Shown here piece after piece: positions 43,173 to 54,654 of a stretch of DNA of 64,000 bases (positions are counted from its first letter, which is position 1; each line of letters begins with the position of its first letter). The stretch covers positions 1-64,000 of the forward strand of contig JAEHOE010000221.1 in assembly GCA_016858145.1 (NCBI GenBank), read 5' to 3'. The translations under genes were made by a program, and so were the position numbers. The DNA is from Edaphochlamys debaryana (Eukaryota; Chlorophyta; Chlorophyceae; Chlamydomonadales). A model generated the notes under the pieces. It had not been told where the DNA came from and did no database searches. It worked only from the letters and a program-made list of their open reading frames with translations.

Positions 43173-45810
43173 TCAAGGCATCATCTCCGGACGGAGCATG
43201 CACCCCGGGGAAGCGAGCCAGCCAGCCCTGCCAGCTAGCCGGCCAGCAACCCACCAGCATTCTCGTTGACGAAAAGCGTTGATGTGGTAGTACTTGGCTG
43301 GGTGTGGACTAGCCATGGCCCCAAGCCGACCAAGAGTGCTGCTAGGGGAGAGGACATGCATGTGAGCCAATCCGAAGAGCCACATCTCAGACCCGACCAC
43401 GTGAAGCAGCAGCTGATCATTGTCTGTGTGTGTCTGTGTACAGAAGGCCAAGGGCAATCGGTCAGGCTGTGCAACAGAGCAAGGCGACTAGCCAGTGTGA
43501 GCCACTGTGACGTACATGGATATGGTTGATGGGCAGGTCCTCCGCGGTCAGCAAGCGCCCGCCGCCACCGTACTTCGCTTTCGCCAGCTTCCTGACCTCA
43601 GCTGAGTCAGATATGAGGAACCAGTAGACCTTGCGCTGCGCCTGAGCTGTCCCCTCCTCTTGTCCGCTGGCTTCAGCCGCAACATCAGCGTTTTCGTACC
43701 CGACTCCGACAAGCTTGCGTCCGGACCGGTTATGTGTGGGCACACGTGCCTCCGGTCGCCTACGCATAAATGCTTGTGTCAGGCCGGCAACATAGCCCGG
43801 GGCTCCCCAGCTGTTGCTGGGCCGTCCACCAAACTCAGCCCGCGCCTCAAGCTGAAGCGACAGCTGCAGTGCGCAAGAAAAGAAAGGCGCACTGTGTGTG
43901 GGGGGGGGGTATGACAGGGAGGAAAAGCGGCTTACAATGTGACCAAGCGGCCTCAGCAGGCATGCACCCTAGCTTACGCTCGCTGCTCTGCAATGTTGGA
44001 GTGGTCGCCATCCTTAAAGACGTCGTCACCAACGCGTACCTGCAGTAGGAACAGGTGTCAGGGTTGTAAGCCACAGTGCTGCACCTTGGTATACTCCAGC
44101 AGTACGGCAGCCCTCACTACTTACGTGGATTCCAATTACGTAGCTGTTTGGGTCCTACAAAAGCAAATGCAAGGTGGGTGTATGAAACCATGCGTAAAGG
44201 AGACAACAATACGAACCAGTGCCAGGCATCCACGCAATCTTACCAGTAACTTATCAAGCACATTCGACCCCATGAAGGGCGCAAGGGCTGCAGGGGTCGG
44301 CACCTGTTTGATGGATGGGCCAAGAAGTTGAGAGTGACCGGCGCCCCGCACTGCACGTTGGCAAGTTGAGTTTACTCACGAACGCATAGTTGAACAAGCA
44401 GCGCACTACGTTGTCCAGCGTCAGGTTGAGGTACTGCATGGGGAAGGTGGGAAAAGGGGGTTGTGGTGGAAGCACAATGACACCAGCAGAACTGCAGTCT
44501 GGCTGCTCACCCGCATGCGCTCCTCGAGGTAGGGGTTCTTCAGCATGTTGCGCATGTTGCCTTTGTTCATTTTAAATCTCACGACGTCATACGCATCTCC
44601 CGCTGTGATGAGATCGTAGCTTGTGAACATTTGATACAAGAACTGCGCCACAGGCCCCCAAACAGAGTGTTGGCGGCGGGAGGTGCGCTGATCAAGGTTG
44701 AGCACGAATCTGCTTTGTCCTCACCGGCTTCTCCTCTTCAGGAAGGAGAAAGAACTTGAGATACAGCTCCGTTCGGTGGTTCTGCGACCTGGGCGGCCAC
44801 CCATGCCGGGGTTGGTGGTGACGGAGTCTGGAAGGGGGATCCCCGTGCCCAGCAATGCATCGACTGCCCATCGGCATGCAGGGCCGTGCCCACACCCGGT
44901 GCACCTCCTTGGACACCATGCACTGTTCGGAGCGGGACTACTCACCAAAAGTGGTTCTCTGTAACTACTGGCAGGTAAGTCTTCACCCCGTCCTTGTCCT
45001 CGGTGAAGGGCGCTTTAAATTCGGTGGTGTTCCTATCATGTCAAGGGGACCGCTTCGCTTGTCACTGCATACATCAGGGGACGGACGACAGCGTACAGGG
45101 GACGGACGACAGCGTACGCATGCTATGCGCCTACCGTGGGGGTGTCCGCCAGTCAATGTACGGCGACTGGTAGGTCTCCCAGAGCTGACCGAATCCGTAC
45201 CACTCATACTGCAGCAATCGAAGTCCTGCTTATGAGTTGCCTGATGAGGGGTGATGTCGCTCGTGTATGTTCTCACCTCAAAGGCACGGTGTGTGACCAA
45301 TGCGTACAGCAGCGCGGTAAGCGCACATGTCACCCGATCCCCAAGGCCTGCGCATCCATGAACGTGCGTCAGGTAGGGGTTACTGCCGCAGAAGCTAGCG
45401 GACGTCTACCCACCGTTGCCTGCGGACAGCGCGACGGCCCAGCGAGGGTGAGAGTGCTTGCCCGTGCGCATAGACGCATGGAGCTTTGCGTACTTTTGGT
45501 ACCACGCCCCACAGCCAGCCCCGCTTGCCCGCTCCTGCGGTGCGAGAAGAGGGTGGGCTGCCGGTTTGAGGTGGAAGCCTGGGTGGAAGCCCTCTCTTCC
45601 CACGCCCCGGTCGCGGGCCCTCTCACCACAGCTGCAGAGTCCAACCCAGCCTACCTGGACAACCCCGTAGAGCCGGGGATGTATCTCTGCATAAGCCGCA
45701 GCGTCCAATACAGCTGGTGATTGCAGACTGGGCAGGGGCCCAGCGGCCATCCATACCAATAGCAAGCCCAGGCAAGAGCCTCGCAAGCCGTGCCAGGAAA
45801 GGTTTGCCAT
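43173..45810 (-). CDS. Putative secretory glycosyltransferase, fucosyltransferase-like, 12 exons
   Basis: Exons: 45,655-45,810; 45,414-45,534; 45,277-45,347; 45,135-45,208; 44,946-45,032; 44,725-44,788; 44,511-44,642; 44,380-44,433; 44,244-44,303; 43,978-44,039; 43,516-43,891; 43,173-43,412. All junctions are GT-AG, phases agree, and the total is 498 codons plus stop, so the gene appears intact. The N-terminus (MANLSWHGLRGSCLGLLLV) looks like a signal anchor. Recognisable stretches are GNGLGDRVTCALTALLY near residue 92, SPYIDW, VRVGDDVFKDGD, VYWFLISDS near 378 and SSTLGRLGAMA near the end. These resemble the GLGNRL, RxGD, W-SDS and SGFGR motifs of algal and plant fucosyltransferase-like proteins of the Golgi. 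The family call is from memory of motifs and is less certain than the gene model; the junctions after 44,725 and before 43,412 have alternatives. Confidence 0.72.
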
Positions 45811-48028
45811 AGCGATGCGCTCGCCACCAATCTGCAGGTCGCGTTAGCGCTCTGTTCCAGCAGTAGTGCTTTCAAATTTGGTGCAATGCAAGCTTTCCTT
45901 GCTCCTGTAGCAAGTCAGCGAACCACACACAAAGTCTTTGAGCTTCCGCTTGTGCTCTGAGCTCTGTGCGCGCAGTATTACCGATGCATTGCCGTACAGG
46001 ACTTTGCCGGCAGGCCCGCCGTTTCAGCAGTTGCGTCGCAGGACTAAAAGCTGTGTTCAGTGGCTTAAAGCTTGTCCCCTGCGCGTTCGCAAGCCGATCA
46101 TCGCGGAAGAAATCGGCGCAAGCCTCGTGCATGAACACCCGCCAACTTGCGTCAATGTATCTCATCTACTCATGCAGCTTGAGTGACTCCGATCGGCGGC
46201 GCGGCGGCCTGTCCCTCGAGTTGCAAGCATCGGCAGGCTGCGAGAACTAGCTTGCTGCGGCATCCCTGCATAGCTAGGGGACGCATCAGCAGCTACAAGT
46301 GTGGGCGGTTCTCCTCTCGGGAAAGGGAGCCCCGAAGCGCTGGTCTTGCTCAAGACCCTGCCTCGTCCCCCGCGCTCAAAGGCGCACGAGCGTGCCCCGA
46401 CGGGGTGCCCCTGGCCTCGCGGCCCTATACGATGCGGTTTTTTGCCACGTTGTTCTCGACAAACTCTGGCCTCGCGGGAGTGCCCCAGGCCTAGCGGGTG
46501 CCGTGGCTCTACCTGGCTCCACGTGTGCCTCAGCGCCTACCTCTAGTTCTCCAGCCCCGCCTAGGTAACTGCTCACAAGAGTGCCACAGCTGCCACAACA
46601 CTCTGTCAACCACCGCCAACAAGGGCAGGGGTGAGGGGTGGGCAACTCGGGGGCAAAATCGAGTTGCCGGCGTGCACCCCCCTGAAACTGCATCCAACAG
46701 TTCAATACTACTAGCCGTAGCTTTGGGTGCGGCTCCGGCTCCGACCCCGAACCCGGCCGTGACATGGGCGGACCCCGGAGTTGCCCACCACTCACCCCTG
46801 AACGAGGGCGCTCAACTAACGGGGTGGTCGTTCTCACCCTTTCTCTCCGCATGGAGGTGTCTGACTTGGCACCGCCTCGCTCTCAGTAGCATGGCCGTTA
46901 ACATAGGGCAGGAAATGCGTAGTTGCAACAGCGAGGCGAGGTTGGGGCGCACGTGTAGCCGTAACGTGGCTTGACAGGTTGACGTTAGCGCCCTCCTGCG
47001 TCTTTCAGCAGCAACACAGCTGCCCTCCACATCACCCCTGCTCCACATGCACCCCTTCTCCCTGGGGTCCGTGACCATGATTCACGGCGATGGAGAGCTC
47101 GCCCATACACACGCTTGAACCACAGGCCATCAACCCCGGACGGGGACGCTGCGTTACAGCCAATCCACCCGGGTCATGCACATGCCTTCCCATGCCCCTG
47201 CTACCACGTCACAGCACCGTAACGCCGTACCGGCTGATCGTCTTCAGGCCCCTCGCCGGCTTGATGCGCTGCGGCGACGGGGTGGGGCTGAGGGGCCTCG
47301 GCGCCCTGGACCGTTGCGGCCGGGTCACGTGAGCACCAGCAGCAGCGGCGTGGGAGAGTAGGTGTGCTGAGGGCACGGGGCGGAGGCTTGAGCGGGACAG
47401 CGCCGGGGTTGAGGCCCGGGGAGAAGGTGTAGCGAGACACACAGCGGGTGCGGAAGCGTACCAGTTGAGCGGGTGAGCGGGACGAAGCAGCGAGATATAG
47501 CAGGGATGCGCAGCGGGAAGCGTGAGCGGGGGCAGAAGCGTTGACGGGTACAGGGGAGAGCGCCTGCTTAAGGCGAGGGGCAGAGAAGCACGATAGGGCA
47601 GATAAGGCGGAGGCAGCAGATGCGGGACTGGAGGGCACTGGGGAGCGGGACTCGGGTGCAGGCGGGGGCAGAGCCCGCTGACCAAGGATGCGGGATAGCG
47701 CGATAGCACCAAGGGCACTGGGGCCAATGGTTGACCTGCTGGGGCCGGTGTCCGGGAACCGAGGGGGCAGGGTGACACGCAGCTGGTCCGCCCTAGGGTG
47801 TGGCCGAGGGCAGCAGTCGTGAGAGGCACAGAGGAAGCTACCGGCAATTGCGGGCAACTGCCAAGGCCCAAGATCCAGGCCCAGATGGCGTCATCACAAC
47901 CTTCCAGAACCGGGGCCTAGAGCCTGCGGTCGAGCCCTGGGCCTCAGAACAGGGCCCAGGCGCGTCATCAAGACCCAATGGGAACCAAGTCTCCAGAACC
48001 ATCGATCTGATCCAGAACAATCCGGAAA
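45811..48028. other. Upstream intergenic region
   Basis: The minus-strand frame 45,872-46,165 (97 codons, starting MRYIDASWRVFMHEA) lies just upstream of the glycosyltransferase and could be an exon, but no family or splice link was seen. From 47,340 to 47,800 the plus strand is purine-rich with loosely repeated gagcggg words. Nothing else supportable. Confidence 0.4.
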
Positions 48029-49242
48029 CGTCCTGCTGCGCAGCGAGGCGGGCTCGCCCCCCGAGAAAAAAATGGGAACGCTATGCTTGCAGGGGCAGTG
48101 CAGCGTCGTCCGGATGATGACGAAGGGGGATGCAGCTCGCCGCAACGAAGGGGGCGGGGAAGTTGAGGGGGAGGGCCGGGTCCACTCTTGGGGCAGCCCT
48201 GGGAGGTGGGCAAGGACTACCGCAACTTCAGCCCCAACAGCAGGGCGTGATGAGCAGGCCGTCCAACCCACCGCTTGGCTCTGAAGCGCGCAGATTCCCG
48301 ACTCGTAGAACGACACGGTATGCCATCGCCGGGATGCCCACGTAGTGCCGAGTATTTCAGCATTGCTTCGACCTTCTCTAGCGACGTCTATGCCAATGCT
48401 CACTATGCTGGCATTCGCGCTTGCGGTATCGCTACGTGCACGTCCCTGCGGGGTGGAAGTTGGCCCCCTCGAGGGGCCTCCAAGCGGGGGGCTGCTCCAC
48501 ACGCTAAGTCACATCGGTATCCTCCGCCCCCATTGAGGCTACATACTACGCTTTAACACATAGGCGCGGGTCCCAGCAAGGTTGCGGCGAGGTCGCCCAA
48601 CACTTTGGCATGCGCGACCATTTCAGCGAGAGTGTGAGAGGAGCCTCTCGCGCCACGCTAAGAGTACACTGTTGATGGCGATAGGCTGGATTTGCGCAAG
48701 GCTCTGGGCAAAATACGCGAAATCGCGCGGGGAGGCATCCCCCCCATAGACCTCTGAACGGATCGGTCCCCCTGCCTCCGATGCGTCGCGCGTTCAACTT
48801 TCGTGGCCAGCTGTATCTTATCGTAAAACGGCACAAGCGCCTGTAATGCTTCAAAACGGCGGGCTTCTTGAGCTCGGCGGTTCGGCACCCGGCATGCGGC
48901 CGAGTGAATCATCACTGCTCTCAAAAATGAAGTTCGGCGATAACAGGTGGACAAGAGCGAGCAAAGGGCTGTCTGCTTGCGCTCCCGCCCGCAAGCTGCA
49001 CGCGGACCGAACCGAATCGGCGGATCGTTCACACTTTGGGGGGACAACTTGACTGTTAGTCTACCACCAGCGTCGCGCTTGTGCCGCCGTCCAGGCCCTA
49101 TTCATGCAGCACCAAATTTTAATGTCACTCCCCCATCTCGTCACGTTTTGAGTCAGCCAAGCGTTTCGGGGCGAATTAATCTAAGGGCCGGGGGGTGCCT
49201 TAGACCCCAAAAGCCCTGTCTTGCCCCTGAAGGGGCGAGCCA
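48029..49242 (-). mobile_element. Non-autonomous Helitron2-like derivative, 1.2 kb
   Basis: It has the same 3' terminus (48,029-48,064) and the same 5' terminal 60 bp (about 49,183-49,242) as the 13-kb element. The outer 5' part from about 48,780 is similar but clearly diverged, and the middle is different, with a segment around ttgcggtatcgcta shared. No gene or 0.8-kb subrepeat is present. Flanks are AAA before the plus-strand left end and A after the right end. Confidence 0.65.
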
Positions 49243-49773
49243 ATGAAGCAAGCAAACTGCACGAACATATAGTCTGGCCCCCCCCCCTCGAGCTAAGCAG
49301 AGAGGGAGAGGTCCCTTCGGGACGAGAGAGGGATGGAGGGGTGAAGTGTGCCGGGTGCAGGTGGGTGTGCTAGGTGTAGGAGGGACGTGCAGGTGAAGCG
49401 GGTGTCTAGGGTGTCGTTGGGCCAGGTAGGAATGAGTTCAAGTAGGCAGTGAAGGGTTACAAGAGGGCGCAGCCTGCAGATGTGTTGTTGGGTGCCCCCA
49501 GTGCCCCCCCGCGTCCGAGCAGCCCAGTCATCGGTGGTTACAATGAGGGACCCCTTCGAGGGGGTCTAAGCGCAGAACGCTCCGACCGGCTGGTCGACCA
49601 CACGGGCTTGCCGCCTGCAAGCCTGGGTGCCCCCTAACAGTAGCCCACAAGGGCGGTGAGCCACGGCTATCACCAACGAAGCCTCAGCTAGGGAGCCGCC
49701 AAGGGGAGTGTCCCCGCCCGTCCGTGGGCCACCGACCGCAAGGGCTGGATAGCCACACACCATGCCCCCGGGC
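49243..49773. other. Probable 3' region of the ORF1-like element
   Basis: Non-coding. It has compact hairpins, including ggtcccttcgggac near 49,311 and gaccccttcgagggggtc near 49,551. On the minus strand it lies downstream of the ORF1-like gene and may be its 3' untranslated region. No second ORF with reverse transcriptase follows. Confidence 0.4.
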
Positions 49774-50637
49774 TCACAGATAACCTTGCCGCATCCACCC
49801 CTCCCCCTCTAAGTACAGGATATCCGCCCCTTTGATCCAGCGAGGCTTGAGGCCCTTTGTGCGGAGCCTAGCGAAGAGTGGCTGCCGCTTTTTCCGCAGC
49901 GCCCTCCCTAGGGCCGTGAGGTAGGGCGCCACCACCACCCCGCTCGCCTCCCGCACCTCCTTAGCCCGCAGGCGGAACTCCGCCCGCTGTGCGGTCGTCA
50001 CCCCCAGCACGACGTTCCAGCCCCCCTCACCCTTCCAGCACCGCTGGACTGACGCGCTAAGCTGGCTGGCGCCCGATGGGCCCAGGCCTGACAGGTCGCC
50101 CGACTTCAGCCGGTCGGCCATCTGGTCCGAAACCCCCCGCAGCAGCAGCCGGCCTGGGTCCTCCATGGGGGTGTTCTCCACGATCAGCTCGGTAATCCGC
50201 TCCACGCGGTTGATGTCCTTGAAGATTTTGTCGGCGTCGTTGTCGGCGAGCGTGAACGCCTCGAAGACATTGGTTTTGTGGGAAGCGAGCTCCTCCCTAA
50301 GCGTGGATACGTCGCGCTGCAGGGCAGCGTGTCGCTCAGCGGCGGCCCGCAGCTCGTCGCGGACTTTGGCGGCCAGCTCGTTGACCGCGTGGACGATACC
50401 CTCCCTCAGAGCGGGCGAGTGAATGCAGCGCAGCTTCTCTAGCACCGAATCCAGGAGCGCCACAAAGTCGGCCTGAATCCGCTTCGCCTCGGGACACATG
50501 GCAGCCTCGCCCTCAGCTCGCTCCGCCTCGCAAGCCTTGTGCTCAGCTCTCGCTTCGGCCCTAGCCTTCCGGTGAGCCGCCTGCTCGGCTGGTGTGCCAA
50601 TGTTGTGTATCCAATTCCTTCCGTAGGAGCGAGACAT
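49774..50637 (-). CDS. Non-LTR retrotransposon ORF1-like protein, 287 residues
   Basis: The ATG at 50,637 (MSRSYGRNW) is chosen because the frame upstream of it has no family features and is interrupted by a repeat tract. Residues about 10-60 are Ala/Glu/Arg-rich. A helical, coiled-coil-like stretch follows around AKVRDELRAAAERHAALQ. The C-terminal half has VVLGVTTAQRAEFRLRA and LFARLRTKGLKPRW, which resembles the C-terminal RNA-binding part of L1-type ORF1 proteins. It is intact, with no stop or frame break. Because no ORF2 is adjacent, it is either a host-retained copy, a truncated element or a non-autonomous family. Family call moderate. Confidence 0.6.
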   Translation of the reverse strand: MSRSYGRNWIHNIGTPAEQAAHRKARAEARAEHKACEAERAEGEAAMCPEAKRIQADFVALLDSVLEKLRCIHSPALREGIVHAVNELAAKVRDELRAAAERHAALQRDVSTLREELASHKTNVFEAFTLADNDADKIFKDINRVERITELIVENTPMEDPGRLLLRGVSDQMADRLKSGDLSGLGPSGASQLSASVQRCWKGEGGWNVVLGVTTAQRAEFRLRAKEVREASGVVVAPYLTALGRALRKKRQPLFARLRTKGLKPRWIKGADILYLEGEGWMRQGYL

Positions 50638-50667
50638 GGCGGCTACCGTAGGGCTAGGTCCTACGCG

Positions 50668-50697
50668 TGGTGTGTATTGTGTATTGTGTATTGTGTC
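50668..50697 (+). repeat. (GTGTATT)n microsatellite upstream of the ORF1-like gene
   Basis: gtgtgtattgtgtattgtg and onward is about four 7-bp units, 31 bp before the chosen ATG on the minus strand. Confidence 0.8.
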
Positions 50698-51564
50698 CAG
50701 CCCAGGACCCGTGAAGGGTGCGTTGTCAGAGTGCAGAGGAGGATTGAGGTGCGTACAGAATGACTGGATCGAACCCAGGAGTAGGCAATAAACGCCCTTT
50801 GCCGAAGTGAGAGTGAGCCATACACGCGCGACACAGCAAGCAAGGCCCAGCAGCGGCGGCAACCAGGAGTGGGGGTGGCTCACAGAAGCGTAAAGAATAC
50901 CCGAAAGCAACTGCAGAGTCGAGTAGCAGGGGTGTGGGGGACGCCTCAAGAGGTGTTAACAAAACCCAACCAGGAAAGCAGCACACAACGGACAGCAGTG
51001 TAACACATGCAGTTGCACCCTGATGGGGACCAATTGGCCTTGATGCAATGCGGCACAAAGAACCGCTGCTGTGGCAGTACCACAGAGGCCTGAACGGCGC
51101 AAAGGACCCACCATGGGCAACATAACAATGGGCCAGGGCATGAAATGGCGCCAGCACGCCCTAAAGATGGACATGTGGCCAGGAGGCAATGCGAGGGCTG
51201 GTTCAGCAGCCTGCCGAGTCCCCTTGCTGGACACGAAGCGAGCGACCGATGAGGAGACGTGAGGCAACGTGATTGTGGCCCAGGGCAGACCAGGTGCGCC
51301 CGACTAGCGGGAGGCACTCGGGCCGGCGGAGCTAGGGCCTGCGCCATCGCTTGAGGGAGGGGTGGTGTGGTGCTGTGGGGGCACGCCAGCGGCGTGCCAC
51401 ACGTCAGGCATGTCCGCCAGCACGGCGTGTGCCAGGTCCAGCAGCACCGCATTCAGCGGGGGTGCCGCGAAGGCCTCCGCGCCACCGGCTCCGCCGCCGG
51501 GCAGTTCGAAGTTTCCGGCGGCGGCGGCCCAGACAGCAGCAGGGGGCGGGGAGCAGGAGGGTTG
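50698..51564. other. Intergenic region with a possible terminal exon
   Basis: The minus-strand frame ending at 51,304 contains a plausible coding stretch LNAVLLDLAHAVLADMPDVW preceded by Ala/Pro-rich sequence. It could be a last exon of an unrecognised gene. No family or upstream exon was found. Confidence 0.3.
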
Positions 51565-52075
51565 CTTCCCAGCTCGCGGCGATGTCGGCACGTACGGGTG
51601 CGGCTTTGTTTCGCTTACTCTGAAACGTTGAGAGGGCAGTGCTGGCTGCGGGCGCAAGGACAATCTTGTCGTCAGGCAGGCCGGCAACACGCCCAGCAAT
51701 GAAACGCCGCCACCCTCACTTGTTCATGTTCAAATCGCCATTCTTAACGACGCGGCACCAGGCTCCACCAGCGAACCTGCGATTCAGTGTGCTGGCAATT
51801 GTGGGTTGCATGCGGTTGAGCCCTGCGGTTGAGCTTCCCTGCTCGCGGCGAGGTCAGCACGGGTGCCGCTTTGTTTCGCTTACGTTGAAACGTTGCAAGG
51901 GCAGTGCTGGCTGCGGGCGCAACGTGAGTCGTTGTCGTCAGGCAGGCCGGCAACACGCCCAGCAATGTAACGCTGCCACGCTCACTTGTTCATATTGAGA
52001 GCGCCATTCTCAACGACGCGGCACCACGCTGGACCAGAGAACCTGCGTTTTGGTGTGTGCCCAATTGCCGGCGTC
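51565..52075 (+). repeat. Two-copy tandem duplication, period 269 bp
   Basis: cttcccagctcgcggcgatg (51,565) and cttccctgctcgcggcgagg (51,834) start two similar blocks. Both run through tttgtttcgcttac, ggcaggccggcaacacgcc, cacttgttcat and aacgacgcggcacca. Copies differ at many single bases. Confidence 0.85.
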
Positions 52076-52487
52076 GCTCGCGGTTCAGCCCTCGGTCGGC
52101 CGCAACCTAGCTCACTTGAAAGTGTCGCCTGTGTTATGTGCCGTCGCCACGCACACAAGCAGCAGCGCCTGCAACGCCACGACAGCCTTGGAGGTCCCCA
52201 TGGCCGCGGTATTCGCGGCCACGTGTCACGTAGGTGTCTACGATGCTCGGTGGGCGTCCGGTGTGTGGGGGAGTGGGGCGGGAAGAACGCGCGCATCGAC
52301 AAGCCCACGTCCCAATGAACAAGCATGCCGTAATGGCCGAGCGAAAGGGCCTAGGCCTGACGTTAGGCTTGTTGCGCACAGGTCGTTTCCCACTCGCGCG
52401 CCCCTACGCCTGACTCTGCGAACACAATGTGCGCCTGGCGTCCGCGTCGTCAGGGTCGCGTTGTCAGGATCGACCGCATCCTTGTCG

Positions 52488-52840
52488 GCCGTCGGGTCCC
52501 GGCCGTTCGCCGCTAGAGCTAGGGTGGGTGGTGCTGCCATTGTGTAGCCGCACGGCAGGTCGGCTGGGTCGCTCGTTGACTGCTGGGCCACGCGATTAAT
52601 GTCGCCTCCTTCCACCGGCCGTCGCGTCCCGTCCGATTGCCGCTTGCGCTAGGGTGGGTGGGTGGGGCCTGGTGTAGCCGCACGGCAGGTCGGCTGGGTC
52701 GCTCGTTGACTGCAGGGCCGCGCGATTAATGTCGCCTCCCGTTTCCATCGGCAGTCGCGTCCCGGCCGTTTGCCGCCTTGCGCTGGGGTGGGTGGGTGGG
52801 GCCCTTGTGTAGTCAAACGGCAGGTCGGCTGGGCGGCGGG
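52488..52840 (+). repeat. Tandem repeat, period about 130-135 bp, nearly three copies
   Basis: tgtgtagccgcacggcaggt recurs at 52,541, 52,671 and, as a variant, 52,806. Shared words include gctgggtcgctcgttgactg, cgcgattaatgtcgcctcc and agggtgggtg. No coding potential. Confidence 0.85.
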
Positions 52841-53663
52841 CTGCGTGCGGGGGACTGACCTTCCAGTCGAGTTCGTTCGTCAGGTAGAGTTCATCCTGTC
52901 TCGGGGGGGGGGACCACACACGACACAGCACGCAACGGCTGCCATCAGGCAGGTAGAGCCCGCCCCCTTTCAGGCTGCTGTCTACGCTCCTCCTCCGGCG
53001 GCTCTTGGATATGCTTGTGGCTCTGCTGCCTGCCTGCTTCACCCTGCTGGCATGCGCCCTCGAGCAAGTTCCTGACTCCGCTTTCGCTCTGCTCCGGCTG
53101 TTCTCCCGTCACTCACAGGGCTACAACGGTGTGGTACGGAGGGGACGGGAACGCGTGCGAGCCGCCGGACAGCTGACTGACATGTCGCCACTCGCCAGGA
53201 GCTGAGGTATGGGGCCCAAATGTTCTCATGGATGCGGAAAAGGGGAGTAGGCGGAGAGATAGCAGGAACCTAGCTTTTTGAGGCGGGGTCTTGTCGCTGT
53301 GGCTTGGCGGCGCGGCGTTGTTAGGAAGCAGAATGTTACAGCGGGTGCCGCCCCCAGTGCGTACAACGCAGTGTGAGGGCGGACTTGACGGAGCAACAGC
53401 CCCCAGAATCCGATGCCCCCCGGCCGCGAGACCGGAAGCTCCCTGGTCACCGCACATCAGCGCCTCCACCTAGCCAGAACGTCACATGCGCAGGTCAAGA
53501 GCCAAGCGGTGCCGCAGCTACCGAGCTCAGGTCATCGCACTCAGTCCCAGGGTGCACACAGGCCAACCCCACAGGACAGCATCAACCGTACAGCGGCCAC
53601 AGGGCCGCAATTTTCACCCGTCCGAAGCGGACGACGAATCATCATCAAGAGGCACAGTGCAAA
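52841..53663. other. Intergenic region
   Basis: No gene recognised. A stray satellite A fragment lies at 53,283-53,313. Confidence 0.45.
53283..53313 (-). repeat. Stray 31-bp fragment of satellite A
   Basis: gcggggtcttgtcgctgtgg cttggcggcgc closely matches the minus-strand satellite word at about 27,337-27,367. The surrounding DNA is not satellite. Confidence 0.55.
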
Positions 53664-54653
53664 TGTCCTGCTGCGCAGCGAGGCGGGCTCGCCCCCCACA
53701 AAAAATCACGGCCGTGTGAGACGCTATTAGCGTGCCGCCTTCCCGCAGCCCTGTATGTCACGCGGCGTGATGGGGTGGGAAGGCTGTGTGTGGGGGGGGG
53801 GGGAATGGTTGCAGTCCTGCAGGCGTGCTGAGGAAGCAAGGCGAGAGGCCGAGAGGGGCCCACTGCAGGAGTCATGTTGCTCTGCAGTCCATCATCGGGG
53901 CAGCCCAGGGAGGTGGGCAACGAAGTGGAGAGCACCGAGCGACACCCCCTGCACAGCTGCTGCCAGCTACCCCCGTCGAGCTTCTCTAGCGGCTCCACTT
54001 GCGGATGTTCATGGTGCTGAAATCCGTGCTTGCGGTGTATCGCTAGGTGCGGCCTGCTTTTGTCCCCGCATCCGATGCGTCGCGCGCTCAACTTTCGCTC
54101 TATACCTTGCCGGAAACACATAACTACGTTATTAACGAATTACTTTAGACTCCTCCAGGCTTCTCCGGCCACGGCGTCACGTCCCCGTTGCGTTCTCGGG
54201 TTGGGTGTGTCGCGTGGGCGTACCACGGCGTGGCACGGGCGTGAGAGCACGTTATGCAGCTATTGAGCTTTGGTATTACTTGGAGCTTCAGCGTTCTCGG
54301 CGGTTCTCGCGTGTTGGCGTGGGACATGCCGGGGCTGCACTCACAAAAGAAGTAAGGCGATGGGACAATGCGAAAAAACGGCTGCCTGCTTACAGTTCCG
54401 CTCAAGCCAGCGGCACGCGGCGCAGGACCGAATCGGCGCATCGTTCACACTTTTGGGGGAAATCGCACCTACCTTTTAGACTACCCGTAGTGCTACGCCA
54501 GCGCTGCCGTCCAGTGCCTATTCATAAGGCCGGGAATTCTAATTTCTCTGCCCCGTCTCGTCCCGTTCTCACTCTGTCAGGGCGAATTAAACTAAGGGCC
54601 GGGGGGTGCCTGAGACCCCAAAAGCCCTGTCTTGCCCCTGAAGGGGCGAGCCA
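53664..54653 (-). mobile_element. Non-autonomous Helitron2-like derivative, about 1.0 kb
   Basis: The 3' terminus (53,664-53,698) is joined after a short A-rich spacer to a block from 53,707 that follows 41,783-42,710 almost base for base, including tgtgagacgctattagcgtg and aacacataactacgttatta. A 37-bp insertion near 53,960 is the main difference. It is an internal deletion of the large element lacking the gene and the subrepeats. Confidence 0.75.
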
Positions 54654-54654
54654 A

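Noticed and set aside
44688..44724. A 37-bp intron in the glycosyltransferase gene
   Set aside because: It would keep the frame but is shorter than usual for this kind of genome; an acceptor giving an 82-bp intron (44,643-44,724) also keeps the frame and was preferred.
45872..46165. 97-codon frame upstream of the glycosyltransferase as a first exon
   Set aside because: No compatible splice link or family feature could be shown; mentioned only in the intergenic entry.
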